Source: Gemmatimonadota bacterium
Lineage (GTDB): Bacteria; Gemmatimonadota; Gemmatimonadetes; Gemmatimonadales; GWC2-71-9
DNA: 64,000 nucleotides
Reading direction: 5' to 3'
NCBI GenBank assembly: GCA_003221035.1
Contig: QHUB01000023.1
Coordinates: 40,417 to 104,416 of the forward strand
The notes under the pieces were generated by a model. The model saw nothing but the letters and a program-made list of their open reading frames with translations. It did no database searches and had not been told where the DNA came from. The translations under genes were made by a program, and so were the position numbers. Of the stretch, positions 39,732 through 48,704 are shown in pieces; positions within the stretch are counted from its first letter, which is position 1, and every line of letters begins with the position of its first letter.

Positions 39732-40412
39732 ATGTTTATCGGCCACTACGCACTGGGGCTCGCGGCCAAGCGCGCCGCTCCTCGCACGAGCCTCGGCAAT
39801 CTCTTCATCGCTCCGACCCTCGCCGATTTGCTCTGGCCCATCTTCCTGCTGCTCGGCATGGAGCACGTGCACGCGGTACCGAATCCGAATTCGTTCCTCG
39901 TCGGATGGTTCGACGCCTATCCGTACTCGCACAGCCTGTTCATGCTCATCGTGTGGGGCGCGCTGTACGGCTTTCTCTACCGCGCACGGACGGGGGACAA
40001 GCGGGCCGCCCTCGTGATCGGCATTCTGGTCGTGAGCCACTGGGTGCTCGACGTCATCACCCATCGCCCGGACATGCCGCTCTATCCCGGCGGACCCGAG
40101 GTCGGCCTCGGGCTGTGGAATTCGGCCCCCGCGACGATCGCCGTGGAGGCGTTGATGCTGCTCTTCGGCGTCGCGATCTACGTGCGCACCACACGCGCGC
40201 GCGACGGCATTGGACGGTGGGGATTCTGGAGTCTGGTGCTCCTGCTGGTGATCTCCTACATCGGATCGATCAAAACGCCGGCGCCCTCGAGCATCACCGC
40301 ACTCGCGATCGGCGCCATCATTTTCGGCGGCGTGTTCGTGTTGTTCGCGTGGTGGGTGGACCGGCATCGGGAAGCCACATCTATCCCATCAAATCATCCA
40401 GCACCTCGATGA
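39732..40412 (+). CDS. Polytopic membrane protein, YdjM-like metal-dependent hydrolase family (tentative)
   Basis: 226 residues. Five or six hydrophobic segments are present. Conserved polar residues in membrane-flanking positions (GHYALGLAAKR, YPYSHSLFMLIVWG, VVSHWVLDVITHRPDMPLYPGG) recall membrane-bound metal-dependent hydrolases of the YdjM type, but the match is by pattern only. The gene begins 1 bp after the DinB-like stop and overlaps the convergent aminotransferase gene by 32 bp. Confidence 0.6.
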   Translation: MFIGHYALGLAAKRAAPRTSLGNLFIAPTLADLLWPIFLLLGMEHVHAVPNPNSFLVGWFDAYPYSHSLFMLIVWGALYGFLYRARTGDKRAALVIGILVVSHWVLDVITHRPDMPLYPGGPEVGLGLWNSAPATIAVEALMLLFGVAIYVRTTRARDGIGRWGFWSLVLLLVISYIGSIKTPAPSSITALAIGAIIFGGVFVLFAWWVDRHREATSIPSNHPAPR

Positions 40413-41571
40413 CCTTCTCCATCTCGTCGACGGTGTTGTAGCAATGCGGAGATAGCCGAATCGAGCCTTCGCGCAGGCTGCACACGACGCGCGCGCGCTT
40501 CAATCCGTGATAGGCTTCGACGGGCTTCGCCGGCGCGATGCAGAGAATCGCGGAGCGGTGGCCGTTTTCGATCGGCGAGGTGATTCGCAGCCCGTTCTCC
40601 TTCGCCCACTTCACGACCGGCTCCTGCACGGCCCGGGTGACCTCCGCGATCTCCCGTACGCCGGTTTCGAGAATCAACCGCAGCGACGACGTGAAGCCGA
40701 CAAAATCCTGATACGGCAGCGTGATCATCTCGAAGCGGCGGGCGTCACCGCGGAACGTCGGATTGTACTCGGTAAGCCGGGAGAAGTCGTCGGTGCCCTC
40801 GAACGCCATCCAGCTGATCATCGTGGGCTCGAGCTGCGGGATCAGCTCCTTGCGCACGTAGACGAATCCGGATCCCCAGGGCGAGAGCAGCCACTTCTGG
40901 CCGCCACACGCGAGCACGTCGATCGGCGTCTCGCGCACGTCGAGCACCGAATTGCCGACGCCCTGGATGCCGTCGACAACGAGATAGGTCCCGTTCGCGC
41001 GGCACGCGGCGCCCAGCTTCTTGAGGTTCGCGCGATAACCGTTCGAGAACTGCACGAACGACACGGCGAGCACGCGCACGCTCGGATCGCTCAACCGCGA
41101 CAGCAGGTAGTCCTCGTCGGGCCAGCCCTCGGGTCCGACGCGCGCGACTTCGACCTTGACGCCCCGCTCCTTCAGCGCGAGCCAGGGATAGACGTTGGCG
41201 GGGAATTCCTTGTCAGACAGCAGCACCGTCTCGCCCTGTTTCACCGGCAGCGCCTGCGCGGCGAGATTCAGGCCGTAGCCGGTGTTGGTGGCGAGGGCGA
41301 TCTCTGACGGGTCTGCATTGATGAGCTGCGCGACGCCCAGCCGCGCCTCAGCGAGTCCGGTAAACAGCTCGCGATCGGGGAGAAGGTGCGGCGCCGTGCG
41401 CTTCGCGGTGAACTCATCGAGTGCGCGACGCGTGCGCTCGGGAATCGGGCCGATGGACGCGTTATTCAGATAGATCGTGTCCGCGGTCCACGGGAACTCG
41501 GAGGTGCGCAGCGCCTTGAACGTTTCCTGGAGCGCGCGGACGTGCGTGGGATGATACGCGATGTCGGTCAT
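40381..41571 (-). CDS. Class V PLP-dependent aminotransferase (isopenicillin-N-epimerase/cysteine-desulfurase-like)
   Basis: 396 residues. Fold-type I PLP enzyme: TIYLNNASIGPIPERTR near the start, ATNTGYGLNLAAQ, YLVVDGIQGVGN with the PLP-ring Asp, and the Schiff-base lysine in CGGQKWLLSPWGSGF. The C-terminal domain reads RVVCSLREGSIRLSPHCYNT. Substrate unknown. Its start overlaps the upstream ABC permease stop as ATGA, suggesting they work together, for example on an imported peptide or amine. Confidence 0.88.
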   Translation of the reverse strand: MTDIAYHPTHVRALQETFKALRTSEFPWTADTIYLNNASIGPIPERTRRALDEFTAKRTAPHLLPDRELFTGLAEARLGVAQLINADPSEIALATNTGYGLNLAAQALPVKQGETVLLSDKEFPANVYPWLALKERGVKVEVARVGPEGWPDEDYLLSRLSDPSVRVLAVSFVQFSNGYRANLKKLGAACRANGTYLVVDGIQGVGNSVLDVRETPIDVLACGGQKWLLSPWGSGFVYVRKELIPQLEPTMISWMAFEGTDDFSRLTEYNPTFRGDARRFEMITLPYQDFVGFTSSLRLILETGVREIAEVTRAVQEPVVKWAKENGLRITSPIENGHRSAILCIAPAKPVEAYHGLKRARVVCSLREGSIRLSPHCYNTVDEMEKVIEVLDDLMG

Positions 41572-42425
41572 GCGGCTCGTCCCAGTCCGCGCACGTCGAG
41601 CGCGTCACGCAGGCCGTCCCCCAAGAGGTTCAGGCCGAGCACCGCGAGCCCGATCGCGACGCCCGGCGCGATCGACACCCACGGTGCGACGCGCAGCAGA
41701 TCCCGTCCTTCGGCGACCATGGCGCCCCAGGACGGGGTGGGCGGCTGCGCACCGAGTCCAATGAACGACAGGGCGGCCTCGGCCATGATCGCGCCGCCGA
41801 TCCCGAGCGTGGCCGCAACAATCACGGGCGCGATCACGTTGGGCAGCAGGTGGCGCGTGATGATCCGTCTATCGGAGGCGCCGAGCGCGCGCGCCGCTTG
41901 CACGTATTCGAGTCCGCGCGCGAGCAGTACCTGACCGCGCACGAGCCGCGCCATGCCGGCCCACCCGACGATGCCGATCACCACGAAGACGACGGGCAGC
42001 GACGGTTTCATGGCGGCCGCGATGGCGATGAGCAACAGGAGCGAGGGAAAGGCGAGCGTCACGTCGGCGACGCGCATGATCGTGCCGTCGATCCAGCGGC
42101 CGTAGTAACCCGACACGAGTCCTAACGTCACGCCGAGCGCGAGCGCGATCGACTGACTGATCAGGCCGACGGCGAGCGACAAGCGGGCGCCGTACAGCAC
42201 GCGGGACAACACGTCGCGGCCCTGCGCATCGCTGCCGAGCAGAAAGGCACTGGAAGGTGGACGCAAACTTGCAGAGAGATCGCCGCGAAATGGGTCACCG
42301 GGGGCCAGCCATGGCGCGAGCACCGCGAGCAGTGCGAGCACGGCGACTAATCCCAGGCCGAAGCGGGCCCAGCGATCACGCGCGAGACGAGACCAAAACA
42401 GTGGCGCTGCCATGGGGGTCTTCAC
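41568..42425 (-). CDS. ABC transporter permease, OppC/DppC family
   Basis: 285 residues; start GTG 42425 or ATG 42413. A first transmembrane helix and an N-terminal OppC_N segment (PFRGDLSASLRPPSSAFLLGSDAQGRDVLSRVLYGARLSL) are followed by five more hydrophobic segments. The EAA loop reads EYVQAARALGASDRRIITRHLLPNVIAPV. It should be half of a peptide or nickel importer, but no OppB, ATPase or binding protein is encoded nearby: the gene upstream is divergent and the one downstream is an aminotransferase. Confidence 0.9.
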   Translation of the reverse strand: MKTPMAAPLFWSRLARDRWARFGLGLVAVLALLAVLAPWLAPGDPFRGDLSASLRPPSSAFLLGSDAQGRDVLSRVLYGARLSLAVGLISQSIALALGVTLGLVSGYYGRWIDGTIMRVADVTLAFPSLLLLIAIAAAMKPSLPVVFVVIGIVGWAGMARLVRGQVLLARGLEYVQAARALGASDRRIITRHLLPNVIAPVIVAATLGIGGAIMAEAALSFIGLGAQPPTPSWGAMVAEGRDLLRVAPWVSIAPGVAIGLAVLGLNLLGDGLRDALDVRGLGRAA

Positions 42426-42468
42426 TACGTTACTCGGGACTCAACTCCCCGGGCAAGCGGATAGGGCT

Positions 42469-43551
42469 GTGAAACGCGATACACCGTTCACCCTCGTACT
42501 GGGCGGCGGCGGGATGAAGGGCCTCGCCCATATCGGCGTGATTCAAGCGCTGGTCGAGCGTGGCCACCGGCCGTCCCGCATCATCGGGTCGAGCGTCGGC
42601 GCGCTCGTCGCCGCGGCGTGGGCGGGCGGGATGGGAATCGCCAAGCTCCGCGAGATCGCGCTCGGCCTCAAGCGCAAGGACGTGTTCGCCGTGGCGCACG
42701 CCGACATGGCGTTCAAGCGCATGCGCTCCCCCGCCCTGTTCCGGCGCGAGCCGCTCGAGAACCTCATCGCCCGCACCGTCGGCGACCTGACGTTCCCGCA
42801 GCTCGATCCGCCCGTCGTCGTCAACACCGTCGATCTCAACTCCGGCATGCAGGTGTTCTGGGGCCTGCCCGGGCTCGACGACATCCGCGTCGCCGATGCC
42901 GTGTTCGCGTCCTGTGCCCTGCCCGGCTACTTCCCGCCGCACGAGATCGGCGGCCGGTTCTACGTGGACGGCGCCGTCGTGGCCAACGTGCCGTTCGACG
43001 CGGCGCGCGCGCTCGGTCCCGAGCTGATCATCGCCGTGGACGTGTCGGCGTCGAGCGTGCTGACGGCGGACGCGCAGGACGAGGGGTTTGCGGGGGTCTT
43101 CGCGCGCGCAACCGAAATCCTGATGACCACGCTGCTCGAGCAGCGCGTGCGCACCTGGACGACGCCGCCGGTCTACTATATCCAGCCGCGCGTCGAGCAC
43201 GTCACGATGTTTTCGTTCAATCACCTGCGGGAGGAAATCGAGGAGGGCTTCCGCGCGACGAGCGCCGCGCTCGAGCGCGCCGACGAATGGCCCGAGCCGG
43301 GCGACGTCGGCATCTACCCGAAACGGCGCGTGATGGTGCGCGTCGAGCGGGAGCGGTGCATCGGCTGCGGCACCTGCCTCGTGCACGGCCCGCAGGGAAT
43401 GTTCGTGCTGGATTCGGAGCGGAAGGCTGTCGTGACACAACCCGACCAGGAATGGTCGCCGATGGACGGGGGCTACATCCGGCACTGCCCGACCTACGCG
43501 ATCATTGCGCGGCCCGCGGATCAGCAACGAGAGATGATGAAGTCAGGATAG
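42469..43551 (+). CDS. Patatin-like phospholipase with C-terminal single-cluster ferredoxin domain
   Basis: 360 residues from the GTG at 42469; an ATG at 42412 lies within the divergent gene. The patatin domain has the oxyanion loop LVLGGGGMKGLAHIG, the nucleophile GSSVGAL and the catalytic Asp in YVDGAVVANVPFD. After about residue 285 there is a ferredoxin-like tail: VRVERERCIGCGTCLVHGP, then MFVLDSERKAVV, then IRHCPTYAI. The pattern CxxCxxC...CP with an intervening hairpin matches mono-[4Fe-4S] ferredoxins. A lipid hydrolase joined to an electron carrier is uncommon. It converges on a glycosyltransferase gene with a 9-bp overlap. Confidence 0.88.
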   Translation: MKRDTPFTLVLGGGGMKGLAHIGVIQALVERGHRPSRIIGSSVGALVAAAWAGGMGIAKLREIALGLKRKDVFAVAHADMAFKRMRSPALFRREPLENLIARTVGDLTFPQLDPPVVVNTVDLNSGMQVFWGLPGLDDIRVADAVFASCALPGYFPPHEIGGRFYVDGAVVANVPFDAARALGPELIIAVDVSASSVLTADAQDEGFAGVFARATEILMTTLLEQRVRTWTTPPVYYIQPRVEHVTMFSFNHLREEIEEGFRATSAALERADEWPEPGDVGIYPKRRVMVRVERERCIGCGTCLVHGPQGMFVLDSERKAVVTQPDQEWSPMDGGYIRHCPTYAIIARPADQQREMMKSG

Positions 43552-44751
43552 CTGAGATTCGATCTCGCGCAAATCGCGAATCACCCGGTCCCAGTTGTAG
43601 TAGGTCTCTATCGCTTTGCGGCCCGACTGCCCCAGCCGGCGCGCGAGCAGCTGATCCCCAAGCAGACGTTTGAGCGCCGTGGCGACGCAGCCGGCGTCGT
43701 CGGGATTCACGACGAATCCCGTTTCGCCGTCGCGCACCGCTTCCGCGAGACCGCCGGACTGGCCGGCGATCACCGGCAACCCGCAGGCGCTCGCCTCGGC
43801 GAGCGCGACGCCGAAGCCTTCCACGCGCGCGCCGTCGGCCCGGCGCGACACACCGACATAGATGTTGGCCGTGTTGTACACGGCCGGCAGCTCGGCCTCC
43901 GGCACATTGCCCACGAACCGCACGTGATCGGCGATGTTCAGCGCTGCCGCGAGCTTGTGATACTCCTTGCGCTTCTTCCCGCTGCCCACGATCAGGTAGT
44001 TCACGTCGATGCCTTCGGTGCGGCATTGCGCCACCGCCTTGAGCGCCATGTCCACGCCTTTGTACGGCTCGAGCCGGGCGACCGTCAGCACCCACGCCCC
44101 GCCGTTCAACCCGTAGCGCTCGCGCACGGCCCGCGTGTCGATCGCCGGACGGAACTGCTCCGGATCGGTGCCGAGGGGCACCAGCCGCACGGTCTCGGCG
44201 AGGGGATCGAGTCCGAGCTCGCGCAGCACCTTCTGCGCCTGCTCGCGCGTCCACTGGCTGTTGGCGACGACCGCGACCGCGGAACCGAGGAGCGCCTTCG
44301 CGGTCTTGCGCGCGAAGCGGGAATGATGGATCGCGTGCAGCTCCTTGAGCAGGTCGCCGCCGTGCACGAACACCCCATACTTCGTGCCGACGCGCTCGTG
44401 CATCCACTTGGCGGGATAGGTGCACGGCCGGATCGAGTCGCACCAGGCGAACCTCGGCTTGTGGTGGCGGGCGAGACCGGCGACGCGCCGTGACCAGAAC
44501 AACAGACCGGCGAGATTGCGGAGCGCTTTACTCGGAACGGGCAGGCGGTCGACGATGGCGCCGCTGAAGCGCACGTCGGAGTCCTGGGAGTCGCGATGTT
44601 GTCCGGTCGAGACGAGCAGCTCGCCGCGGGGATAGCGGCGCGTGATCTCGCCCATCATCCGCGCGATGCCGGTCTGCATGGGCGGAAATTCACCGGTGAG
44701 GAGAAATGTCTTGGGTGCGGGGGCGGGCGGAGGAGAAGCGGGAGGCGGCAT
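43543..44751 (-). CDS. GT4 family glycosyltransferase
   Basis: 402 residues. GT-B fold: an N-terminal LLTGEFPPMQTGIARMM, the hinge region, and a donor-binding C-terminal half with VARLEPYKGVDMALKA, LIVGSGKKRKEY, and the EX7E motif in VEGFGVALAEASACGLPVIAG. It transfers a sugar from a nucleotide donor during surface-polysaccharide synthesis. It is the last gene of a four-gene minus-strand set (GT4, cytidylyltransferase-like, CDP-glycerol-transferase-like, this gene) and follows its neighbour by 27 bp. Confidence 0.92.
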   Translation of the reverse strand: MPPPASPPPAPAPKTFLLTGEFPPMQTGIARMMGEITRRYPRGELLVSTGQHRDSQDSDVRFSGAIVDRLPVPSKALRNLAGLLFWSRRVAGLARHHKPRFAWCDSIRPCTYPAKWMHERVGTKYGVFVHGGDLLKELHAIHHSRFARKTAKALLGSAVAVVANSQWTREQAQKVLRELGLDPLAETVRLVPLGTDPEQFRPAIDTRAVRERYGLNGGAWVLTVARLEPYKGVDMALKAVAQCRTEGIDVNYLIVGSGKKRKEYHKLAAALNIADHVRFVGNVPEAELPAVYNTANIYVGVSRRADGARVEGFGVALAEASACGLPVIAGQSGGLAEAVRDGETGFVVNPDDAGCVATALKRLLGDQLLARRLGQSGRKAIETYYNWDRVIRDLREIESQLS

Positions 44752-44778
44752 CGCTTCGAATGTTAACGAAAGCCTTGT

Positions 44779-45864
44779 TCAACGAGCAAGCAGGCACTCG
44801 ATTGTGTCTTTCATCCGCCGGCTGGCCCGCCCGTCCAAACCATAGAAGTAGTAGTCGCGTTGCGCGTCGGCAGCCGCCCGCATCGCGTCCGTCGGATGCA
44901 GCGCCCGTTCGATAGCGTCGCCGAGCCGGTCGGGCGACCCCACGTGCACAAACGCATCCTTCAGGAACTCGCGGTTGTCGTCGGTGAGCAGCGGCTGGCC
45001 GTCGCTGTGGAAGAGCGGCGGGAGGTCGTAGATGATGCCGGTCTTGCCCAGCGCGAGGAAATCGAAGACGGTGCTGGACGCCTCGCTGAGCAGCGTGTCG
45101 GCGGCCGCCATGTAGGGCACGATATTGTATTCGGTCACCGGGAGCAGCACGCTGTGCGGATACTTCTTCACGCGGCGCTCGAAGATCCGATGCTGCCGGT
45201 GCGGCGCGTATTTTCCCATCCAGCTGTAATGGTGGAGCTTGACGATCAGGTTGCAGCGGCTCTCGGTCGCGGTGAAGATCGCGTCCTGCACGTCATACAT
45301 GCAGGTCGGCTTGTACGTCGGCGCGAACAGAACAGTCGGCCGGTCCGGATCGAGGCCCCAGCGCTTCAGCAGTCCCGCGCGGTCCGCGTAGCGACCCTGG
45401 AAGTACCAGTCAAGCTTGGGCAGGCCAATCAGGTGTACCGCGCTCTTTCCCTGAAATCCGGACTCGGCGATCCGCTCCACACGGTATCGTCCTTCGACGA
45501 AGATCTCGTACCGGGTATCGACATTGTGCGAGAGGTTGCGGTACAGAATGTTCTTGATGCCGGTGCCGTGATTCAGGAAACACAGGAGCGCCGGGCCATA
45601 CGCCGGAGCGTCGCGGACCGTGTCGCCGGCGATCACGACATCGAATCCCGCCTTCTCCTCCGTGAAGCGATAGCCGTCGCGAACCCATTCATCTACGATT
45701 GCCGGCCGATGGCGGAAGTTGATGAAGAAGCGGCGGACGCGCTCCTCATCCAGCGCGAAAAAGACGTCATAGCGGTCATCCTGCCGAAACAGCTCGATGA
45801 CCGGGTCGAACGCCGCCTTGTGGTAGACGAATCCGATTTTGAACAGCAGCCGGCGCCGCTGCAT
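44779..45864 (-). CDS. CDP-glycerol glycerophosphotransferase (TagB/TagF-like) family protein
   Basis: 361 residues. C-terminal blocks match teichoic-acid glycerophosphotransferases: RPTVLFAPTYKPT, CNLIVKLHHYSW and YMAAADTLLSEASSTVFDFLALGKTGIIYD, containing the conserved His and the Ser-Ser of the CDP-alditol site. In Gram-positives these enzymes add polyol phosphates from CDP-alditols. In this apparently Gram-negative genome it may decorate a surface glycan. A cytidylyltransferase-like gene ends 6 bp upstream, which could supply the CDP donor. Confidence 0.85.
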   Translation of the reverse strand: MQRRRLLFKIGFVYHKAAFDPVIELFRQDDRYDVFFALDEERVRRFFINFRHRPAIVDEWVRDGYRFTEEKAGFDVVIAGDTVRDAPAYGPALLCFLNHGTGIKNILYRNLSHNVDTRYEIFVEGRYRVERIAESGFQGKSAVHLIGLPKLDWYFQGRYADRAGLLKRWGLDPDRPTVLFAPTYKPTCMYDVQDAIFTATESRCNLIVKLHHYSWMGKYAPHRQHRIFERRVKKYPHSVLLPVTEYNIVPYMAAADTLLSEASSTVFDFLALGKTGIIYDLPPLFHSDGQPLLTDDNREFLKDAFVHVGSPDRLGDAIERALHPTDAMRAAADAQRDYYFYGLDGRASRRMKDTIECLLAR

Positions 45865-45870
45865 TCGTGA

Positions 45871-46605
45871 CTATCGCCTGCCGTCGGCGCAGAACCTGCC
45901 GCGGTTCGCCGTCGCGTACTCATAGGCGGCCGGCGTGTCGATGTCGATCCAGTGGCTCGACGCCGGGATCGGCACGGCGTCGAAATCGTTCGCGGCAATC
46001 AGCTCGCGCACGCCTTCCGTAATGCTGTCCTTCCCTCGTTCGATCTGCCGTCCCATGGCCGCGAAGTAGCGGCGCGTCAATCGAAACACGCCGCAGTCGA
46101 CGGCGTTGAATTTCGCCAGCTCTTTGCCGATGTGCTCGAGGTGGCCGCGTTCGACCCAGACCTTGGTGGCATCGTCCAGGTCATGGACGTTCTCGATGCG
46201 GGAGTCCACGAGCAGACCGTTCCGGCCGAGCGGCGCGGCGGTCATCGCGCGCAACGCGTCGGGCGCGACCAGATGGTCCGACATCGAGAGCAGCACATCC
46301 TCTTCACCGGGCTCGAGCGCGGTGCCCGCCAAGTGGACGGAAATCCCGTTGCCTCGTTGCCAGTCCCGGTTTTCCACGACCGTCACGCCGTAGCCGAAGT
46401 TGTCGTGCGTGCGCAGATAATCGATGATGGCCTCTCCGCGAAATCCAACGACGACGATGAACTCCGAGACACGGGCGGCGGCGAAGTTGCCCATGATTTC
46501 CGACAGCAGGGTCCCGGCGCCGAGCTGCAGCAGCGTCTTCGGCGTGTCGTCGGATGTTTCGGAGAGGCGGCTGCCCCGCCCCGCGGCGGTGATGATGGCC
46601 CTCAT
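45871..46605 (-). CDS. Nucleotidyltransferase, cytidylyltransferase-like (inositol/choline-phosphate type)
   Basis: 244 residues. The NTP-transferase start AIITAAGRGSRL (signature GxGxRL) is followed by PKTLLQLGAGTLL, VVENRDWQRGNGISVHLA and LLSMSDHLVAPDAL with the metal-binding Asp. The NGIS and SDHL blocks resemble inositol-1-phosphate and phosphocholine cytidylyltransferases more than glucose-1-phosphate enzymes. The SHWIDIDTPAAYEYA tail is typical of sugar-nucleotidyltransferases. Overlap with the upstream GT4 gene is ATGA. The product is inferred to be a CDP-alditol or CDP-choline-like donor for the next gene's enzyme. Confidence 0.8.
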   Translation of the reverse strand: MRAIITAAGRGSRLSETSDDTPKTLLQLGAGTLLSEIMGNFAAARVSEFIVVVGFRGEAIIDYLRTHDNFGYGVTVVENRDWQRGNGISVHLAGTALEPGEEDVLLSMSDHLVAPDALRAMTAAPLGRNGLLVDSRIENVHDLDDATKVWVERGHLEHIGKELAKFNAVDCGVFRLTRRYFAAMGRQIERGKDSITEGVRELIAANDFDAVPIPASSHWIDIDTPAAYEYATANRGRFCADGRR

Positions 46606-47753
46606 CGCGCCGCCATCGCGAGTGCGTGTTCGTAGACCGCAGCCGTCCGCTCCGCCGTCTTGCGCCAGCTCAGGCCGGCCGCGCGCGCAAGGCCGCGCTC
46701 GCGGAGCTGCTGTCGCCGCGCGGGATCCTGAAGCACGCGCGTGATCACGGCCGCCAGCGCCTCGTGGTCGAGCGGATCATCCACGAGCTCCGCCGCTTCG
46801 TCCCCGCCCGTGACTTCGGGAATCGAGCTCGTGTTCGCCGCAATGACGGGACAGCCGCAGCGAAGCGCTTCGAGCAGCGGCAGTCCGTAGCCTTCGAGCA
46901 GCGACGGAAACACGAACGCGTCCGCCGCCGCGTACCACAGCGCGAGCACGTCATCCGGCACATCGTGCACGTAGCGAACGGCGTGTTCCAGTCCCAGCTG
47001 CCGGATCAGGCGGCTCGCGCGATGGCTGCGGCCCCCGACGCGCACGAGCCGGACGTCCGGCAGCGTGGCGGCGACGCGGGGCAGCGCACGCAGCAACGTC
47101 CCGACATTCTTGCGTGGCTCTTCGCTGCCGACGTGCAGCAGCAGGGGACGGTCCGGCGGCACATCCAAGGTCGCGCGCGCGTGCGCGCGGTCGGTGGGTC
47201 GAAAGGGATCGCCGGTACCCCACGACACGACGAATGCACTCGGTGCCGGATAATCGAAGCGGGCCAGGAAGTCGCGCCTCGAAAAATCCGACGGAAAAAT
47301 GATCGCGGCGGCGCGGCACAGCGCATCGAAATGACTGGCGCGCACTTGGGTGGAGATCCACGGATGGTTGCGCGGCTGACGCAACGCGACGAGGTCGTGC
47401 ACCGTGACGACGGCAGGTCCCACGTGCTGCACGCTGGCACCCATCATCTGGCTGGTCACGTGATAGAGCGCGTAGCCCTCCGGGATCTTCCGCGGGTAGT
47501 AGTAGCGGGAGGCCAGCTGGTACAGCGTTCCATAGCCGGACTGTTTCTGCCACCAGGGGCGGCGCTGAATCGTGATCGCGGCGCCGTTTCGCGGCCCCGT
47601 CATCCAGCCGTTCAGGGCGGCGCGGCGCGGCACGCTCTGCAGCAAGAGGTCCACGGCTCGCTCGGGATACAGGGTGCGCAGCTCGGTGTACAGATTGCGC
47701 ACGTAGCGTCCAATCCCGCCCGACACATGGTCGTTGACCAGAAGAATGTTCAT
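46602..47753 (-). CDS. GT4 family glycosyltransferase
   Basis: 383 residues. N-terminal NILLVNDHVSGGIGRYVRNL, then the GT-B donor domain with LLLHVGSEEPRKNVGTLLRAL and the EX7E block FPSLLEGYGLPLLEALRCGCPVIAANTSS, which also resembles mannosyltransferase WbaZ-like enzymes. It is the first gene of the minus-strand glycan operon, divergent from another GT4 gene, with a TAGCTT box 9 nt before its ATG. Confidence 0.92.
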   Translation of the reverse strand: MNILLVNDHVSGGIGRYVRNLYTELRTLYPERAVDLLLQSVPRRAALNGWMTGPRNGAAITIQRRPWWQKQSGYGTLYQLASRYYYPRKIPEGYALYHVTSQMMGASVQHVGPAVVTVHDLVALRQPRNHPWISTQVRASHFDALCRAAAIIFPSDFSRRDFLARFDYPAPSAFVVSWGTGDPFRPTDRAHARATLDVPPDRPLLLHVGSEEPRKNVGTLLRALPRVAATLPDVRLVRVGGRSHRASRLIRQLGLEHAVRYVHDVPDDVLALWYAAADAFVFPSLLEGYGLPLLEALRCGCPVIAANTSSIPEVTGGDEAAELVDDPLDHEALAAVITRVLQDPARRQQLRERGLARAAGLSWRKTAERTAAVYEHALAMAAR

Positions 47754-47762
47754 CCGCTCCCG

Positions 47763-47776
47763 AAGCTAGTTATACT
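47763..47776. promoter_or_regulatory. Symmetric divergent -10 boxes of two GT4 genes
   Basis: The plus-strand TATACT (47771-47776) is 9 nt before the ATG at 47786. The minus-strand TAGCTT (47768-47763) is 9 nt before the ATG at 47753. The divergent gap is 32 bp, so promoters overlap and mRNA leaders must be very short. Confidence 0.5.
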
Positions 47777-47785
47777 GGAACGCGC

Positions 47786-48703
47786 ATGCACGTCGTAGTT
47801 GCCTCCCATCACCGGCTCCCAGTCGAAGGCTATGGTGGCCCCCAACGCGTGGTCGTCGCACTCGTGCGCGGACTCGCCGCCCTGGGTCATCGCGTCACGA
47901 TCCTGGCGCAACCCGGGACGAAAGTGCCGGAGGCATCCAAGATCGTCGAAGTCGCGCCGCGCATTCTCAAGGACTCCAACGCCGACCTCAAGCGATTCAT
48001 CCCCGACAACGCCGACATCCTGCACGCCCATTATCAGATCAAACAGGGTCCCAAGGGGGTGCCGTTCGTGCAAACGCTGCATGGCAACTGGAAACCCGAC
48101 ACCCCGCTCCCCCCCCACACCATTTTTCTTTCGCGCGACCACGCCAAGCGGCACGGCAGCACCGTGTTCGTCCACAACGGCCTCGATCCGGCCGAGTACA
48201 TCTTTCGGCCGCGCAAAGAGCAGTGGGATCTGTTCCTGGGCAAGCTGCATAGCGATCGCGGATATCACTGGGCGGTGGAGGCGGCCAAACGCACCGGCCG
48301 CCGCTTGATCATCGCCGGCGGTTGGCGGCCCAGCTTCACCGGCGCGATCAAGTACGTCGGCGAGGTCGGCGGCAAGCGCAAGGCGGTGCTCCTCGCGCGC
48401 GCGCGCTGCCTCTGGATGCCCGCGCAATGGGACGAGCCGTTCGGCCTGCCGACGATCGAGGCGCTGTTTTCGGGCACGCCGGTCGTCGGCACGCGGCGCG
48501 GCGCGCTCTCGGAAATCGTGACGCCGGCCGTCGGCGTGTTGCGCGATACGCTGGATGAGCTGATCAGTGCTGCCGAGAAAGTCGCGACGCTCGACCCGCG
48601 CGCGTGCCGCGAGCGCGCGGAGCGGCAGTTCAGCCACCTGGCGATGGCGGAGTCATACGTGCGGCTGTACAACCAGATGCTGCAGAAGGGCGAGCTGCAG
48701 TAG
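47786..48703 (+). CDS. GT4 family glycosyltransferase, compact
   Basis: 305 residues, shorter than most GT4 enzymes (360-400). Starts HVVVASHHRLPVEGYGGPQRVVVALVRGLAALGHRVTI, the usual Gly-rich acceptor-side loop, and keeps RARCLWMPAQWDEPFGLPTIEALFSGTPVVGTRRG, the donor-binding EX7E region. The central hinge is compact (KEQWDLFLGKLHSDRGYHWAVEAAK). Probably active on a surface glycan or a glycolipid. It converges on the next glycosyltransferase gene with a single base between stop codons. Confidence 0.9.
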   Translation: MHVVVASHHRLPVEGYGGPQRVVVALVRGLAALGHRVTILAQPGTKVPEASKIVEVAPRILKDSNADLKRFIPDNADILHAHYQIKQGPKGVPFVQTLHGNWKPDTPLPPHTIFLSRDHAKRHGSTVFVHNGLDPAEYIFRPRKEQWDLFLGKLHSDRGYHWAVEAAKRTGRRLIIAGGWRPSFTGAIKYVGEVGGKRKAVLLARARCLWMPAQWDEPFGLPTIEALFSGTPVVGTRRGALSEIVTPAVGVLRDTLDELISAAEKVATLDPRACRERAERQFSHLAMAESYVRLYNQMLQKGELQ

Positions 48704-48704
48704 C

